Below, piece after piece: positions 1 to 8,699 of a stretch of 64,000 bases of DNA; position 1 is the first letter of the stretch; each line of letters begins with the position of its first letter. The stretch lies in the NCBI GenBank assembly GCA_963800335.1, contig CAWDAN010000001.1, forward strand, positions 124,001-188,000, written 5' to 3'. The stretch comes from Flavisphingopyxis sp963800335. GTDB lineage: Bacteria > Pseudomonadota > Alphaproteobacteria > Sphingomonadales > Sphingomonadaceae. Made by a program: the position numbers and the translations under genes. Under the pieces are notes generated by a model, which saw only the letters and a list, made by a program, of their open reading frames with translations, was not told where the DNA came from and searched no databases.

Positions 1-1
1 G

Positions 2-172
2 CTCGATGGAACGTATGAATGGCGCGCGATTCCCGAGGCCGAAAAAAAGAACCCCTTGGAATTAAACGATTATATAGAAAGGCGTCACGCCCAGGACCGC
101 GATTTGTGGGTCCTTGAGTTGGACGTCGCAGACACGCAACGCTTCGTCGCTGAATTGAACGCGTTCGGTTGA
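2..172 (+). CDS. 3' end of an unrecognised protein (partial)
   Basis: An open frame enters from the left edge and ends at a TGA at 170-172, giving the last 56 residues of a protein. The fragment is charged (a Glu/Lys cluster near residues 12-16, then ERRHAQDRD) and ends in ELNAFG. It is less G+C rich than its neighbours. I do not recognise a family and the N-terminus is outside the window. The antisense frame here is also open and slightly longer, so even the strand is only moderately certain; I prefer plus because the composition looks protein-like and the next gene is on the same strand. Confidence 0.4.
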   Translation, partial: LDGTYEWRAIPEAEKKNPLELNDYIERRHAQDRDLWVLELDVADTQRFVAELNAFG

Positions 173-341
173 CCGGGGGGATTGGGAGGCTATTGACCCT
201 GCCAACGCAACGCGCAGGTTGCCTTCGTCGTCCGGGTGGGACGGCATCGGAAGGTAAACACGCAGTCGGACGATAGGTTCCCGGATGCCGGCACGCTGCC
301 TCCATCCGGATCAACCATCGACCGCATAGACCGACGATTAC

Positions 342-1037
342 ATGACCAATATCTTTCGCGCCGCCAGCCTCGCTGCGGTGCTAATGACTGCAGCCGGTAC
401 GTTCATCGCAACCGATCCCGGCTTTGCTTCGGAAGCTGCCACACAGGCCGCCGTCCCGACGCTCCAGATCGACCGCGCGATGGTTGATCAGACCGGCGAT
501 GCTATCGATACAGCGCTTCGTTCGCCAGATAGTTCCCTGCCAATTCAAATTTCCGACGAGACCGCCGATGCGCCCAGCGCCATCGAAGACGCGATCGCCG
601 ATGCAGACAGCACCAAGGTCGAAGCCGCTTCGCTCGGCGAACTCGTGCTGAAAATGCCGATCCCCGACACGCTCGATGCCGAGACTCAGTGCCTTGCCGG
701 CACGATCTATTTCGAATCGAAGGGCGAAACGCTTTCGGGCCAGCTCGCCGTTGGCCGTGTCGTCCTCAATCGCGTCGCGTCGACGCGTTTTCCCAACAGC
801 ATCTGCGGCGTCGTCTATCAGCGCAGCCAGTTCTCGTTCGTTCGTGGCGGCAAGATGCCGCGCATCAACACGGCGAGCAACTCGTGGCGCAACGCCGTTG
901 CCATCGCGCAGATCGCCCGCGGCGAACTGTGGAAAAACGACGCCAAGGGCGCCTTGTTCTTCCATGCCGCACGCGTCTCGCCGAAATGGCGCCTGACGCG
1001 GATCGCGCAGATCGACAACCACATCTTCTATCGCTGA
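342..1037 (+). CDS. SleB/CwlJ-type cell wall hydrolase (Hydrolase_2), secreted
   Basis: The 231-residue product has an N-terminal signal peptide (about residues 1-30, cleavage near GFAS). A low-complexity acidic linker follows to about residue 105, then a C-terminal SleB/CwlJ-type domain (about 110-231). The likely catalytic glutamate is in AGTIYFESKGE (residues 119-129), followed by the family signatures VVLNRV and the SICGVVYQ/SQFSF segment. Family members cut peptidoglycan as lytic transglycosylases or amidases; in alphaproteobacteria, which do not sporulate, they probably remodel the wall in the periplasm. It is a single gene with no operon partner. Confidence 0.85.
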   Translation: MTNIFRAASLAAVLMTAAGTFIATDPGFASEAATQAAVPTLQIDRAMVDQTGDAIDTALRSPDSSLPIQISDETADAPSAIEDAIADADSTKVEAASLGELVLKMPIPDTLDAETQCLAGTIYFESKGETLSGQLAVGRVVLNRVASTRFPNSICGVVYQRSQFSFVRGGKMPRINTASNSWRNAVAIAQIARGELWKNDAKGALFFHAARVSPKWRLTRIAQIDNHIFYR

Positions 1038-1146
1038 ACATAACTTCGGCGCCCGCGCCGATACGTTCGCATCGAGCTTCCGCAACGCCTCGCCCCAAAA
1101 GGGCGGGGCGTTGCCATGCGTTGCCGATTTGTTCTAGGTTGGCCGC

Positions 1147-1652
1147 ATGGCCAGCCTTTCGCCTCCCGACTCGGATAACCAGTCGCTCGCCAATTCCCGT
1201 GTGCCAGCGATGTCGCGCGCGGCGTCGCGCGGATGTTTCATGCTGCCGGCCTGACCGTGTTGTGCGAAGTCCCGCTGCCCAACGGCCGGCGCGCCGACAT
1301 GCTGGCGATCGACGCCAGGGGGGCAGTGACGATCGTCGAGATCAAGGTCGCGCGCGGCGATCTTCACGGCGACACAAAGTGGCCCGATTACCTTGCCTAT
1401 TGCGATCGCTTTTTCTGGGCGCTCGATCCCGCGCTCGATGCGGAGTTGCTGTCGCGCGAGACGCACCAGCCCGAACGCTGCGGCCTCATCGTCGCCGATC
1501 GCTACGGTGCCGAGATCATCCGCGAAGCCGCGGTCCACGCACTCGCCCCGGCGCGGCGCAAGGCCGAGTTGTTGAGAGTCGCGCGGCTCGCGATGCGGCG
1601 TATGATGGTCGCTGCCGACCCCGAAATGCTCAACCTCTACGCCGACGGCTGA
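1147..1652 (+). CDS. mmcB: MmcB-family DNA repair protein, N-terminus frameshifted
   Basis: The main body (from 1203) reads ASDVARGVARMFHAAG, then VPLPNGRRADM, EIKVARGDLHGDTKWPDYL, CDRFFWALDP and GLIVADRYGAEIIREA. This is the MmcB/DUF5062-like nuclease-fold family, implicated in Caulobacter in mitomycin C resistance. That frame has no ATG, GTG or TTG between its upstream stop (1176) and the internal ATG at 1233, which would cut off conserved sequence. A plausible start ATG at 1147 (MASLSPPDSD) lies in another frame and would join after loss of one base around 1190-1203. I therefore read one gene with a one-base indel. The PD-(D/E)XK-like EIK motif supports a nuclease-related role. Confidence 0.75.
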
Positions 1653-1670
1653 GGCCGGTCGTCGGGCGGA

Positions 1671-2315
1671 TCAGCCGCCAGGTTTGAAGATCGGTCCGTT
1701 GGGCAGCGCATCGGCGGCTCCCGCCGGACGCGGCGTCAGCGCATCGAGCAGGGCGGCCGAGCGCGCATCGCGCGTCGCGTAATCGCGCGCGCTGAGCCCG
1801 GCAACATAATCGGCGCGATCAGGGTCGGCACCATGGGCGACCAGCATTCGGACGAGAACGGGCTTGCGCAGCTGAACTGCCTTGATCAGCCCGGTTTCGC
1901 CGCGCGTATTGGCGAAATCGACCCTTGCGCCGAGCTCGAGCAACAGCTTCGCGGTTTCGACATCGTCATTCGAGATCGCGACCATCAGCGGCGAATAACC
2001 CGCCTTGTCGACGACATCGGGCGTTGCACCCTTGCCGATGAAATAGCGGATCCACTGTCCATCGCCGCGCCGCGCGACGATATGCAGCGCGGTTTCGCCA
2101 TTATCGCGGTCGGCCGAGTTGATCAGCCCGTCGATCGACGCGTTGAGCAATGCCATCACGGCGGTCCCGTCGCGATCGGTCACCGCCTTGAGAAACCGCA
2201 CCGATGAGGCGGCCTGCTGGGCTGCGGCGACATGCGGTTGACCGAACAGGGCAAGCCCAAGGCTGAGGGCGATCGCAAACTGGAAAGACCGAAAGGAACG
2301 CATCATATCTGGCAC
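1671..2315 (-). CDS. Secreted ankyrin-repeat protein
   Basis: The 214-residue product has a signal peptide (hydrophobic stretch about residues 13-32, cleavage near AAAQQ). Four to five ankyrin repeats follow (about 36-190), seen in segments such as NGETALHIVARRGD, AGYSPLMVAISNDD and RGETGLIKAVQ, spaced about 33 residues apart. It is probably a periplasmic protein-protein interaction module; the partner is unknown. The start could be any of three nearby ATGs (2315, 2306, 2303). It diverges from the sco gene with a 45-bp gap, so the two promoters must overlap. Confidence 0.8.
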   Translation of the reverse strand: MPDMMRSFRSFQFAIALSLGLALFGQPHVAAAQQAASSVRFLKAVTDRDGTAVMALLNASIDGLINSADRDNGETALHIVARRGDGQWIRYFIGKGATPDVVDKAGYSPLMVAISNDDVETAKLLLELGARVDFANTRGETGLIKAVQLRKPVLVRMLVAHGADPDRADYVAGLSARDYATRDARSAALLDALTPRPAGAADALPNGPIFKPGG

Positions 2316-2360
2316 CGATTGTTGATTTCACGTGCATGGCAGCGCATGGCTGCAGCTATC

Positions 2361-2987
2361 ATGAACATTGCCTCTTCTATCACGCTCGCTTTCGCCTTGG
2401 CCAGCCTTTCGGCCTGCTCGTCGGAGCCATCGCAGAGTGCCGAACCGCCACTGTCCGGCGCGTCGATCGGCGGACCCTTCAACCTGGTCGACCAGGACGG
2501 GGCCGTATTCACCGACCGCGACCTCAACGGCAAATACGCTATCGTCTATTTCGGGTACACCTATTGCCCCGATGTCTGCCCGGTCGACCTGCAGAAACTG
2601 ATGCGCGGTCTTGCCGCATTCGAAAAGTCCGATCCGGCGGCCGCCGCGCTGGTCCAGCCCGTCTTCATCTCGGTTGATCCGGCGCGCGACACGCCCGCCG
2701 TGCTCAAGACCTTCGTGAGCAGCTTCGGGCCGCGCCTGATCGGCCTGACCGGGACCGACGAACAGGTTGCAGCCGCCGCCAAGGCCTATGCCGCCAGCTA
2801 TCGCAAGGTCGCCGGCTCACAGCCCGATGCCTATCTGATGGCGCATAGCCAGATCGCCTATCTGATGGGGCCGAAGGGCGAACCGATTGCACTGCTCCCG
2901 CTCGACGACCCCTCGACGACCCAGGACGAGGCGAGCCCCGAAGCGATCTCGGCGACGCTGGCGCAATGGGTCCACCCGGCGAAATGA
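2361..2987 (+). CDS. SCO1/SenC-family copper chaperone lipoprotein
   Basis: The 208-residue thioredoxin-fold protein begins with a lipoprotein signal (lipobox LSAC, Cys19), so it is probably anchored on the periplasmic face. The copper ligands typical of SCO proteins are visible: CPDVC (Cys69, Cys73) and a C-terminal histidine in MAHSQIAYL (His162). SCO proteins help load CuA of cytochrome c oxidase or act as thiol-disulfide reductases. The frame is open further upstream, but the ATG at 2361 places the signal peptide correctly and avoids overlap with the divergent ankyrin gene. It is followed by ycgN with an ATGA overlap. Confidence 0.9.
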   Translation: MNIASSITLAFALASLSACSSEPSQSAEPPLSGASIGGPFNLVDQDGAVFTDRDLNGKYAIVYFGYTYCPDVCPVDLQKLMRGLAAFEKSDPAAAALVQPVFISVDPARDTPAVLKTFVSSFGPRLIGLTGTDEQVAAAAKAYAASYRKVAGSQPDAYLMAHSQIAYLMGPKGEPIALLPLDDPSTTQDEASPEAISATLAQWVHPAK

Positions 2988-3433
2988 CCGACGACGCACC
3001 GCGGCCCGCGCCGTTCTGGGAACGCCCGCTCGCCAGTCTCGACGCCGGCGAATGGGAAGCGCTGTGCGACGGTTGCGGCAAATGCTGCCTGCACAAGGCC
3101 GAGGACGAGGATAATGGCCGAATCTACCCGACCAACATCGCCTGCCGCCTGCTCGACCGCGAAACCGCGCGCTGCAGCGATTATGCACACCGCAAGCGCC
3201 ACGTTCCCGACTGTCTCCAGCTGACCCTCGCCAAGGTCGAGGACATCGACTGGTTGCCGCTGACCTGCGCCTATCGCCTGCGCGCCGAAGGCAAGCCGCT
3301 GTTCGACTGGCATTACCTGATCAGCGGAGACCGCGAGGCGGTCCATCGCGCGGGCCAGTCGGTCCGCGGCTGGACCGTGGCAGAGGCCGATGCCGGCCCG
3401 TATGAGAATCACCTTGTCGATTTTCCGATCTAA
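2984..3433 (+). CDS. YcgN/UPF0260-family cysteine cluster protein
   Basis: The 149-residue product carries the family's N-terminal cysteine cluster, C-x2-C-x2-CC (Cys28, 31, 34, 35 in CDGCGKCC). More conserved cysteines follow in NIACRLLD, ARCSDY and VPDCLQL, and the family's typical TCAYRL and FDWHYLISGD segments are present. The cluster presumably binds a metal (zinc or iron-sulfur); the biochemical role is unknown. The start at 2984 overlaps the sco stop as ATGA, indicating translational coupling. An in-frame ATG at 2966 is possible but less likely. Confidence 0.88.
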   Translation: MTDDAPRPAPFWERPLASLDAGEWEALCDGCGKCCLHKAEDEDNGRIYPTNIACRLLDRETARCSDYAHRKRHVPDCLQLTLAKVEDIDWLPLTCAYRLRAEGKPLFDWHYLISGDREAVHRAGQSVRGWTVAEADAGPYENHLVDFPI

Positions 3434-4175
3434 CCCGGGCCGCTCCAACGCCGCTGCCCCCGCCGACCCGGCGCTCGCCAGCTATGTCACCGGCCCCTGC
3501 GGCACAAACTGGCCGCTGCGCCTCGTCGTCCACCCGCGCGCGCGCCGCCTGCGCCTTGCCTGCGACCCGGTGCGCGGCGAGTTCCGCCTGACCGTCCCGC
3601 CGCGCATGGCGCAACGCAAGGCGATCGCCTGGGCCGACGGCCATCGCCGCTGGGCGACCGAACAGGCGGGCAAGGGCGGCGCGCCCGAGAGCGTCGATAA
3701 CGGTAGTACAATACCGTTTTGTGGCGGCAAGATCGTCGTCGCCTGGGATTCGTCCTATCCGCGCGCCGTGCGCCGCGTCGGCGACGAGCTTCAGCTCGGC
3801 GGCCCGAGCGAGGCGATTGCGCGCCGGGTCGAACGGTGGCTTAAGGATCAGGCGCGCACGATCATGACGCGCGAAACGCACGAATATGCGACACGCGGCG
3901 GGCTGGTCTGCGAAAGCGTCAGCATCGGCGACCCGCGCTCGCGCTGGGGCAGCTGTTCGGCGCGTGGCACGATCCGCTACAATTGGCGATTGATCATGGC
4001 GCCCGATATGGTCCGCCGTGCCACCGTCGCACATGAGGTCGCGCATCTCGGTCATCTCGATCACAGCGCGCGCTTCCATGCGCTTCACGCGGCGCTGTTC
4101 GAAGGCGATCCCCTTGCCGCGCGCGCCTGGCTACGCGCGCATGGCCAGCAGCTACGCCGCCTGCGCTTCGCCTAG
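3390..4175 (+). CDS. YgjP-like (DUF45/M48-type) metallopeptidase
   Basis: The 261-residue product has the HExxH zinc motif in HEVAHLGHLDH (His215, Glu216, His219), with further histidines at 226 and 230 as candidate third ligands. The preceding RWGSCS (185-190) and NWRLIMAP segments are the other hallmarks of the YgjP/DUF45 family. Related SprT-type enzymes cleave DNA-protein crosslinks, but I do not claim that activity here. The start overlaps the end of ycgN by about 40 bp; ATG 3402 is an alternative. It is the third gene of the sco-ycgN-ygjP run. Confidence 0.85.
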   Translation: MPARMRITLSIFRSNPGRSNAAAPADPALASYVTGPCGTNWPLRLVVHPRARRLRLACDPVRGEFRLTVPPRMAQRKAIAWADGHRRWATEQAGKGGAPESVDNGSTIPFCGGKIVVAWDSSYPRAVRRVGDELQLGGPSEAIARRVERWLKDQARTIMTRETHEYATRGGLVCESVSIGDPRSRWGSCSARGTIRYNWRLIMAPDMVRRATVAHEVAHLGHLDHSARFHALHAALFEGDPLAARAWLRAHGQQLRRLRFA

Positions 4176-4177
4176 CG

Positions 4178-6337
4178 TCAGTAAATCCCGCGCTGGCCGA
4201 CCGGTTCCTGATTGGGCGGCGGCGGAGGCTGGTTCGGCGGTGGCGTGCGCCCAGGTTGCTCACGCGGGGCCTCCGGGCGCGCCGGTTGCGGTGTCGGTGC
4301 CCCGGGGCGTTTGCGTCCGGTCATTTCGTCGATCCATTGCTGATCGATCGGCTGGTCGGCCGCAGGCGGCTGTTCGCCCGGCTGAGCGGGAACCGGTATT
4401 TCGATCGGCATGCCGTTCTCATCGACCAGCATGCCGTTGTCGGGCGCATCGAGATACTGCTCCTGTTCGTTCGACAGGACCCAGTCGGGCAGCGTGACCT
4501 GGGTGTCGAAATTCTCGACGGGACGTTTGGCGACCGCGATCCGCATATAATCGGCCCAGGCGGACGCCGGTGCGCGTCCGCCCTGCAACCCGCCGACCGC
4601 CTTGGCGTCGTCGCGCCCCATCCATACCGCGGTGCTCAGGCCGCTCGAAAAGCCAACGAACCAGCCGTCCTTGTTGCTGTTGGTCGTGCCGGTCTTGCCT
4701 GCCACGGGGCGACCGATCTGCGCCGCGCGACCGGTGCCGGTGTTGACCGCGGTCTGCATCAGGTCGGTGATCCCGGCGGCGACCCAGTCGTCGACCAGCT
4801 GCGCGGGCGCCGTCTCGCGGTGCTGGTAGAGGACGTCGCCGTCGGCGGTCGTGACCTTGGTGATCGCATAGGGGGTCACCGAAACGCCCTTGCGCTGGAT
4901 CGCGGCCACCGCGCGCGCCATGTCGATGACGCGCACTTCGGACGATCCCAGCACCATCGACGGGTGGGTATTGATCGGGGTCGATATGCCGAAACGGCGC
5001 GCCATGTTGGCGATCGATGAATAGCCGACCTCGTTGCCGATCTGTGCCGCGACGGTATTGATCGAATAGGCGAAGGCGGTGCGCACCGAGACCTTGCCGC
5101 TGAACCGCCCGCTCGAATTCTTCGGCTTCCATCCGTTGATCGATACCGGCTCGTCGACCACCGTGTCCTCGGGACGATAGCCCGATTCGAGCGCGGTCAT
5201 GTAGACGAAGATCTTCCACGCCGAGCCTGGCTGGCGAACAGCCTGCGTCGCGCGATTGTAGTTCGAGGTGACGTAGTCGCGTCCGCCGACCATCGCGCGG
5301 ACCGCGCCGTCGCGGTCGAGGCTGACCAGCGCGCCTTGCAGCCCGTTCGGCGTGTCCTTGGCGATTGCATTGGTCGCCGCCTGCTGCATCGGCAGGTCGA
5401 GCGTGGTCCAGACATCGATCGGGTCGTTGGTCTCGTCGATCAGCATGTCGAGCTGCGGCAACGCCCAGTCGGTGAAATAGCGCGCGCTGTTCTGGTTCGA
5501 CTGGCGCGCCAGTTTGACCTTGGTCGGTTGCGCCGCGGCGGCCTGTGCGGGGGTGATCGCGCCGGCATCCTGCATTACCTGGAGGACGACCGAGGCGCGG
5601 TCGATCGCGGCCTGCGCATCGGCGGTCGGCGAATAGCGCGACGGCGCCTTGACAAGGCCCGCGATGATCGCTGCCTCTTCAAGGCTCAGCTCGCGCGCCG
5701 AGTGTCCGAAAAAGCGCCGTGATGCGGCATCGACGCCATAGCTGCCGCCGCCGAAATAGACCTTGTTGAGATACAGTTCGACGATCTGCGACTTTGAGAA
5801 TTTCCATTCGAGCGCGAACGACAGCACCGCCTCGTTGATCTTGCGACCGATCGAGTAGCTGTTGGTCAGGAACAGGTTGCGCGCGACCTGCTGGGTGATG
5901 GTCGATGCGCCCTGCCAGCGGCGGCCCGTCCCGCGGCGTTCCCACGCGGTATAGACCGCGCGCGCCATGCCGACCGGATCGATCCCGAAATGGCTGTAGA
6001 AACGGCGATCCTCGACCGCGACCATCGCGTCGGACATGACCGGCGGGATCTCGTCGAGCGACAGCCACTGGCCGTAATTGGGCCCCATCGAAACGATCAC
6101 CGTGCCGTCATTGGCGCGTATGCGGATCGTCTGTTCGTTCTTCGACTGCTTGAGCGCCTGGTAGTCGGGCAGCTGGTTGGCCGCGATCGCGACCCAGGTG
6201 GCGAGCGCTACGGTACCGATCAACGCGAGCGCGAGGCCACCCTTGACGATCCGCCGCAGCCAGTCGCGCCAGGTCAGCGGCCCACCCTTGGCGGGGTTCG
6301 ATTTTGGGCGACCGCCGGTCGCCTTGCGCTTGGCCAT
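4178..6337 (-). CDS. mrcA: Class A penicillin-binding protein (PBP1A family)
   Basis: The 719-residue bifunctional peptidoglycan synthase has a basic cytoplasmic tail (1-30), one transmembrane helix (about 32-54) and a GT51 glycosyltransferase domain. The GT51 catalytic glutamate is in VAVEDRRFYSHFG (Glu109), with TITQQVARNLF behind it. The transpeptidase domain shows SxxK as GSAWK (Ser372, Lys375), SxN as SIN (425-427) and KTGTT (548-552). The C-terminus is a proline-rich tail (about 640-719), probably unstructured. The protein polymerises glycan strands and crosslinks peptides at the inner membrane. It is monocistronic, and its stop nearly touches the convergent ygjP stop. Confidence 0.93.
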   Translation of the reverse strand: MAKRKATGGRPKSNPAKGGPLTWRDWLRRIVKGGLALALIGTVALATWVAIAANQLPDYQALKQSKNEQTIRIRANDGTVIVSMGPNYGQWLSLDEIPPVMSDAMVAVEDRRFYSHFGIDPVGMARAVYTAWERRGTGRRWQGASTITQQVARNLFLTNSYSIGRKINEAVLSFALEWKFSKSQIVELYLNKVYFGGGSYGVDAASRRFFGHSARELSLEEAAIIAGLVKAPSRYSPTADAQAAIDRASVVLQVMQDAGAITPAQAAAAQPTKVKLARQSNQNSARYFTDWALPQLDMLIDETNDPIDVWTTLDLPMQQAATNAIAKDTPNGLQGALVSLDRDGAVRAMVGGRDYVTSNYNRATQAVRQPGSAWKIFVYMTALESGYRPEDTVVDEPVSINGWKPKNSSGRFSGKVSVRTAFAYSINTVAAQIGNEVGYSSIANMARRFGISTPINTHPSMVLGSSEVRVIDMARAVAAIQRKGVSVTPYAITKVTTADGDVLYQHRETAPAQLVDDWVAAGITDLMQTAVNTGTGRAAQIGRPVAGKTGTTNSNKDGWFVGFSSGLSTAVWMGRDDAKAVGGLQGGRAPASAWADYMRIAVAKRPVENFDTQVTLPDWVLSNEQEQYLDAPDNGMLVDENGMPIEIPVPAQPGEQPPAADQPIDQQWIDEMTGRKRPGAPTPQPARPEAPREQPGRTPPPNQPPPPPNQEPVGQRGIY

Positions 6338-6449
6338 TCAGTTCCCCTGGGCGGCATCATTGCGCCCGGTCCCGACCGGCGCGTTGGCTCGCCCCGCGTT
6401 TACGATAGCTGAACGCGCGAAGAAAGAGGCTAGGCGGCAGGCTCCGTTG

Positions 6450-6845
6450 TCAGGCCTTGGCGTCGAGGTCTAGCGAGGTCGAATTGATGCAATAGCGAAG
6501 CCCCGCTTCGCCCGGCCCGTCGGGAAAGACATGGCCGAGATGCCCGTCGCATTTGGCGCAGCGGACTTCAACGCGGCGCATGCCGTGGCTGTCGTCGACA
6601 TTCTCGACAACGACGCCGTCGGCGGCAGGGCTGGTAAAGCTCGGCCAGCCCGAGCCGCTGTCATATTTGGTCTCGCTCGAGAACAGCTCCGCGCCGCAGC
6701 CCTTGCAACGATAGACGCCGGGCGTCTTCTCGTCGGTATAGGCGCCGGCAAAAGCGCGCTCGGTGCCCGCTTCGCGCAACACGTGATATTCCTCGGGGGT
6801 GAGTTCGGCACGCCATTCGGCGTCGGTTTTCTGAATCTTTTCCAT
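6450..6845 (-). CDS. msrB: Peptide-methionine (R)-S-oxide reductase
   Basis: The product is 131 residues counted from the MEKIQKT start; a slightly longer frame to 6875 exists but adds non-family sequence. It has two structural zinc-binding CxxC pairs (Cys47/50 in CKGC, Cys96/99 in CAKC), the GSGWPSF segment and the catalytic Cys119 in RYCINS. It reduces methionine-R-sulfoxide in proteins. There is no signal peptide, so it is cytoplasmic. It lies downstream of the PKS operon on the same strand, 39 bp after the FAD oxidoreductase stop, and may be co-transcribed. Confidence 0.95.
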   Translation of the reverse strand: MEKIQKTDAEWRAELTPEEYHVLREAGTERAFAGAYTDEKTPGVYRCKGCGAELFSSETKYDSGSGWPSFTSPAADGVVVENVDDSHGMRRVEVRCAKCDGHLGHVFPDGPGEAGLRYCINSTSLDLDAKA

Positions 6846-6884
6846 CACGCGAATGTGGGATGCCCGGGCTGGCATGCAAGGTGC

Positions 6885-7985
6885 TCAGATGATCCGGGTT
6901 GCCCGCGCGATCAGTCGCGGCAGCGCGGGGAGCCATCGCGCCGCACCGATGCCCAGCCTTGCCAGCCCGGGGCTCTCGGCGGCGCGCCACGCCGCCCCCG
7001 CGACACGCATCGGCAATGCTGCACGTCGCGCGAAGTCGCCTTGATAGACGCTGGCCGCACCGGCCCCGCCGCGCAGCAATGCGGCCACCGCATCGCGCGC
7101 CGAGGCGAGCGCGATACCAATCCCTTCGCCCGCCAGGCTCGGGATCACCGCCGCCTGATCGCCGACGCGAAACCGGCCCGGCTCGGTGCTGTGCGCGATA
7201 AAGCCATAGGGCACCGCGGCGATCGCATCGGTCGCGCCGAGATCGGCGACGTGCGCCAATCGCTCGCCAAGCCGCGGGTTGCCGGCGCCAAGCATCGCGA
7301 GCAGCGCGGCGGGACTACCACCCGCCTGGCTCAGCAGCGATTTGCGCACCGCCATGCAGATATTGCCGCCGCCGTCTTCCTGCCGCACGATCCCGGCATA
7401 GCCGCGGTCGAACAGGTGGAGCTCGATGCCGTCGCCGACCAGCGCGGCAAAGCCCGCCGAGGGTTCGGCGCGGACGCGCAGGCCGAGCACGGGATCATCG
7501 GCGATCCGCTCGGGCATCGCCCGCCTCGCGCCGGGCAACTCGTGCTTGCCGCTCGCAAGAATCAGCGCGTTCGCGCGCAGCATCCCCGCCTCGCCGCAAT
7601 CGATCCGTCCATCATCGCCGATCGCGCGTACCTTGACGCCAAGCGCGATGCGCGCACCGCTCGCCGCAGCGCGGTCGAGCATCAGCGTATCGAGCCGGTG
7701 GCGCGACACCCCCATCGCGGCGTGTGGCAGGCGCGAATGCGCCGCGCGATCGCCCGCGAACAGCGCGAGGCGCGTAACGCGCTGCCCGCCGAGCGCGTCG
7801 CTATCGATCCCCAAGGCTTCGAGCTGCTGCAGCGTCCGCCAGCTGAGGAATCCGCCGCAAATTGCATCGCCGATTGCGCGCTGGCGTTCGACCAGATGGA
7901 CCTCGGACCCGGCGCGCGCGAGGCCAATCGCCGCGGCCGAACCTGCCGGACCGCCGCCGATGATGACGACCGGGTCGCCGCTCAT
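6885..7985 (-). CDS. FAD-dependent oxidoreductase (geranylgeranyl reductase-like), PKS operon
   Basis: The 366-residue flavoprotein has an N-terminal Rossmann motif GGGPAG (residues 10-15), a ribose-binding Glu in HLVER, and a second FAD-binding motif in GDQAAVIPSLAGEGIGIA near residue 285. This is the geranylgeranyl reductase / aromatic hydroxylase superfamily. The start (MSGDPVV) overlaps the methyltransferase stop as ATGA, indicating coupled translation; the frame is open upstream but that part lies inside the methyltransferase gene. By analogy to type III PKS operons such as Streptomyces srs, it would hydroxylate or oxidise the aromatic ring made by the PKS. Substrate unknown. Confidence 0.85.
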   Translation of the reverse strand: MSGDPVVIIGGGPAGSAAAIGLARAGSEVHLVERQRAIGDAICGGFLSWRTLQQLEALGIDSDALGGQRVTRLALFAGDRAAHSRLPHAAMGVSRHRLDTLMLDRAAASGARIALGVKVRAIGDDGRIDCGEAGMLRANALILASGKHELPGARRAMPERIADDPVLGLRVRAEPSAGFAALVGDGIELHLFDRGYAGIVRQEDGGGNICMAVRKSLLSQAGGSPAALLAMLGAGNPRLGERLAHVADLGATDAIAAVPYGFIAHSTEPGRFRVGDQAAVIPSLAGEGIGIALASARDAVAALLRGGAGAASVYQGDFARRAALPMRVAGAAWRAAESPGLARLGIGAARWLPALPRLIARATRII

Positions 7986-8695
7986 CTGATCCGCTCGACG
8001 CACAGGCGAAAGGGAAAGCGCCGGACGATCTTCGCCGCGTTTTCCAACCCCGCCCGCGCCAGCATCGCGTACCACTCATCGCGGCGAAAACTGCGCGCGA
8101 TCGACAGCTGGCCGTCGGCACGGACAATCGGATCGACACCCATCGCCCGCGCGAGCCACGGATAGCCGAGATAGGCCAGGCGGTGGCGGTGGAGGTCGTT
8201 GACCATCCAGCCAAGCGCCGCCTCGTCTTCCATGAACTTCACGAAATCGGCGCGCTCGCCATCGGACATATGATGCGCGACGAGACTCGACAGGACGATG
8301 TCCCAACGCTCTCCGGCAAGGTCGCGATAATCGCCGGTGCGCCAGTCGATCATCATATCCGGCGGCGTTGCTGAGCGCGCACTCGCTGCGCTCCTGGTAT
8401 TGAGGTCGATCCCGAACAGCTCGACGCGCTGGCCGCGTTGCCCTGCCCAGCGTGCGATCCGCCGCAGCATGTCGCCCTGGCCATAGCCGACGTCGAGGAT
8501 GCGCCACGGTGCCGCGCGCGCATGGCGGGCATGTACCGCTTCGAAAAAGCGCAGCGTGGCGCGCGGTGCCATCGTCACCGCGTTGACCCGCGCGAGATCG
8601 CGCAGCACCCTGTCATACCGCGTCGCAGGCAGGTCGGCGGCGTCCATCTGCTCTTCGGCCGTGTGACGCTGCGACAGGGATGCGAACGGTGTCAT
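7982..8695 (-). CDS. Class I SAM-dependent methyltransferase, PKS operon
   Basis: The 237-residue product has SAM motif I as DVGYGQGD (residues 68-75), the acidic motif II in LFGIDLN, and a conserved LVAHHM segment. It is the middle gene of a PKS-methyltransferase-oxidoreductase operon: its start lies 4 bp after the PKS stop and its stop overlaps the next start. The most likely job is methylating the polyketide product, either on oxygen or on the ring; the sequence alone does not tell which. Confidence 0.85.
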   Translation of the reverse strand: MTPFASLSQRHTAEEQMDAADLPATRYDRVLRDLARVNAVTMAPRATLRFFEAVHARHARAAPWRILDVGYGQGDMLRRIARWAGQRGQRVELFGIDLNTRSAASARSATPPDMMIDWRTGDYRDLAGERWDIVLSSLVAHHMSDGERADFVKFMEDEAALGWMVNDLHRHRLAYLGYPWLARAMGVDPIVRADGQLSIARSFRRDEWYAMLARAGLENAAKIVRRFPFRLCVERIR

Positions 8696-8699
8696 CGCG

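Noticed and set aside
1088..1106. CGCCC-CAAAA-GGGCG hairpin after the SleB gene as a terminator
   Set aside because: The stem is only 5 bp and no T-run follows; too weak to call.
1125..1146. A LexA (SOS) box upstream of mmcB
   Set aside because: GTTC at 1131-1134 is not followed by a second GTTC after 7 nt, so the alphaproteobacterial LexA consensus is not met.
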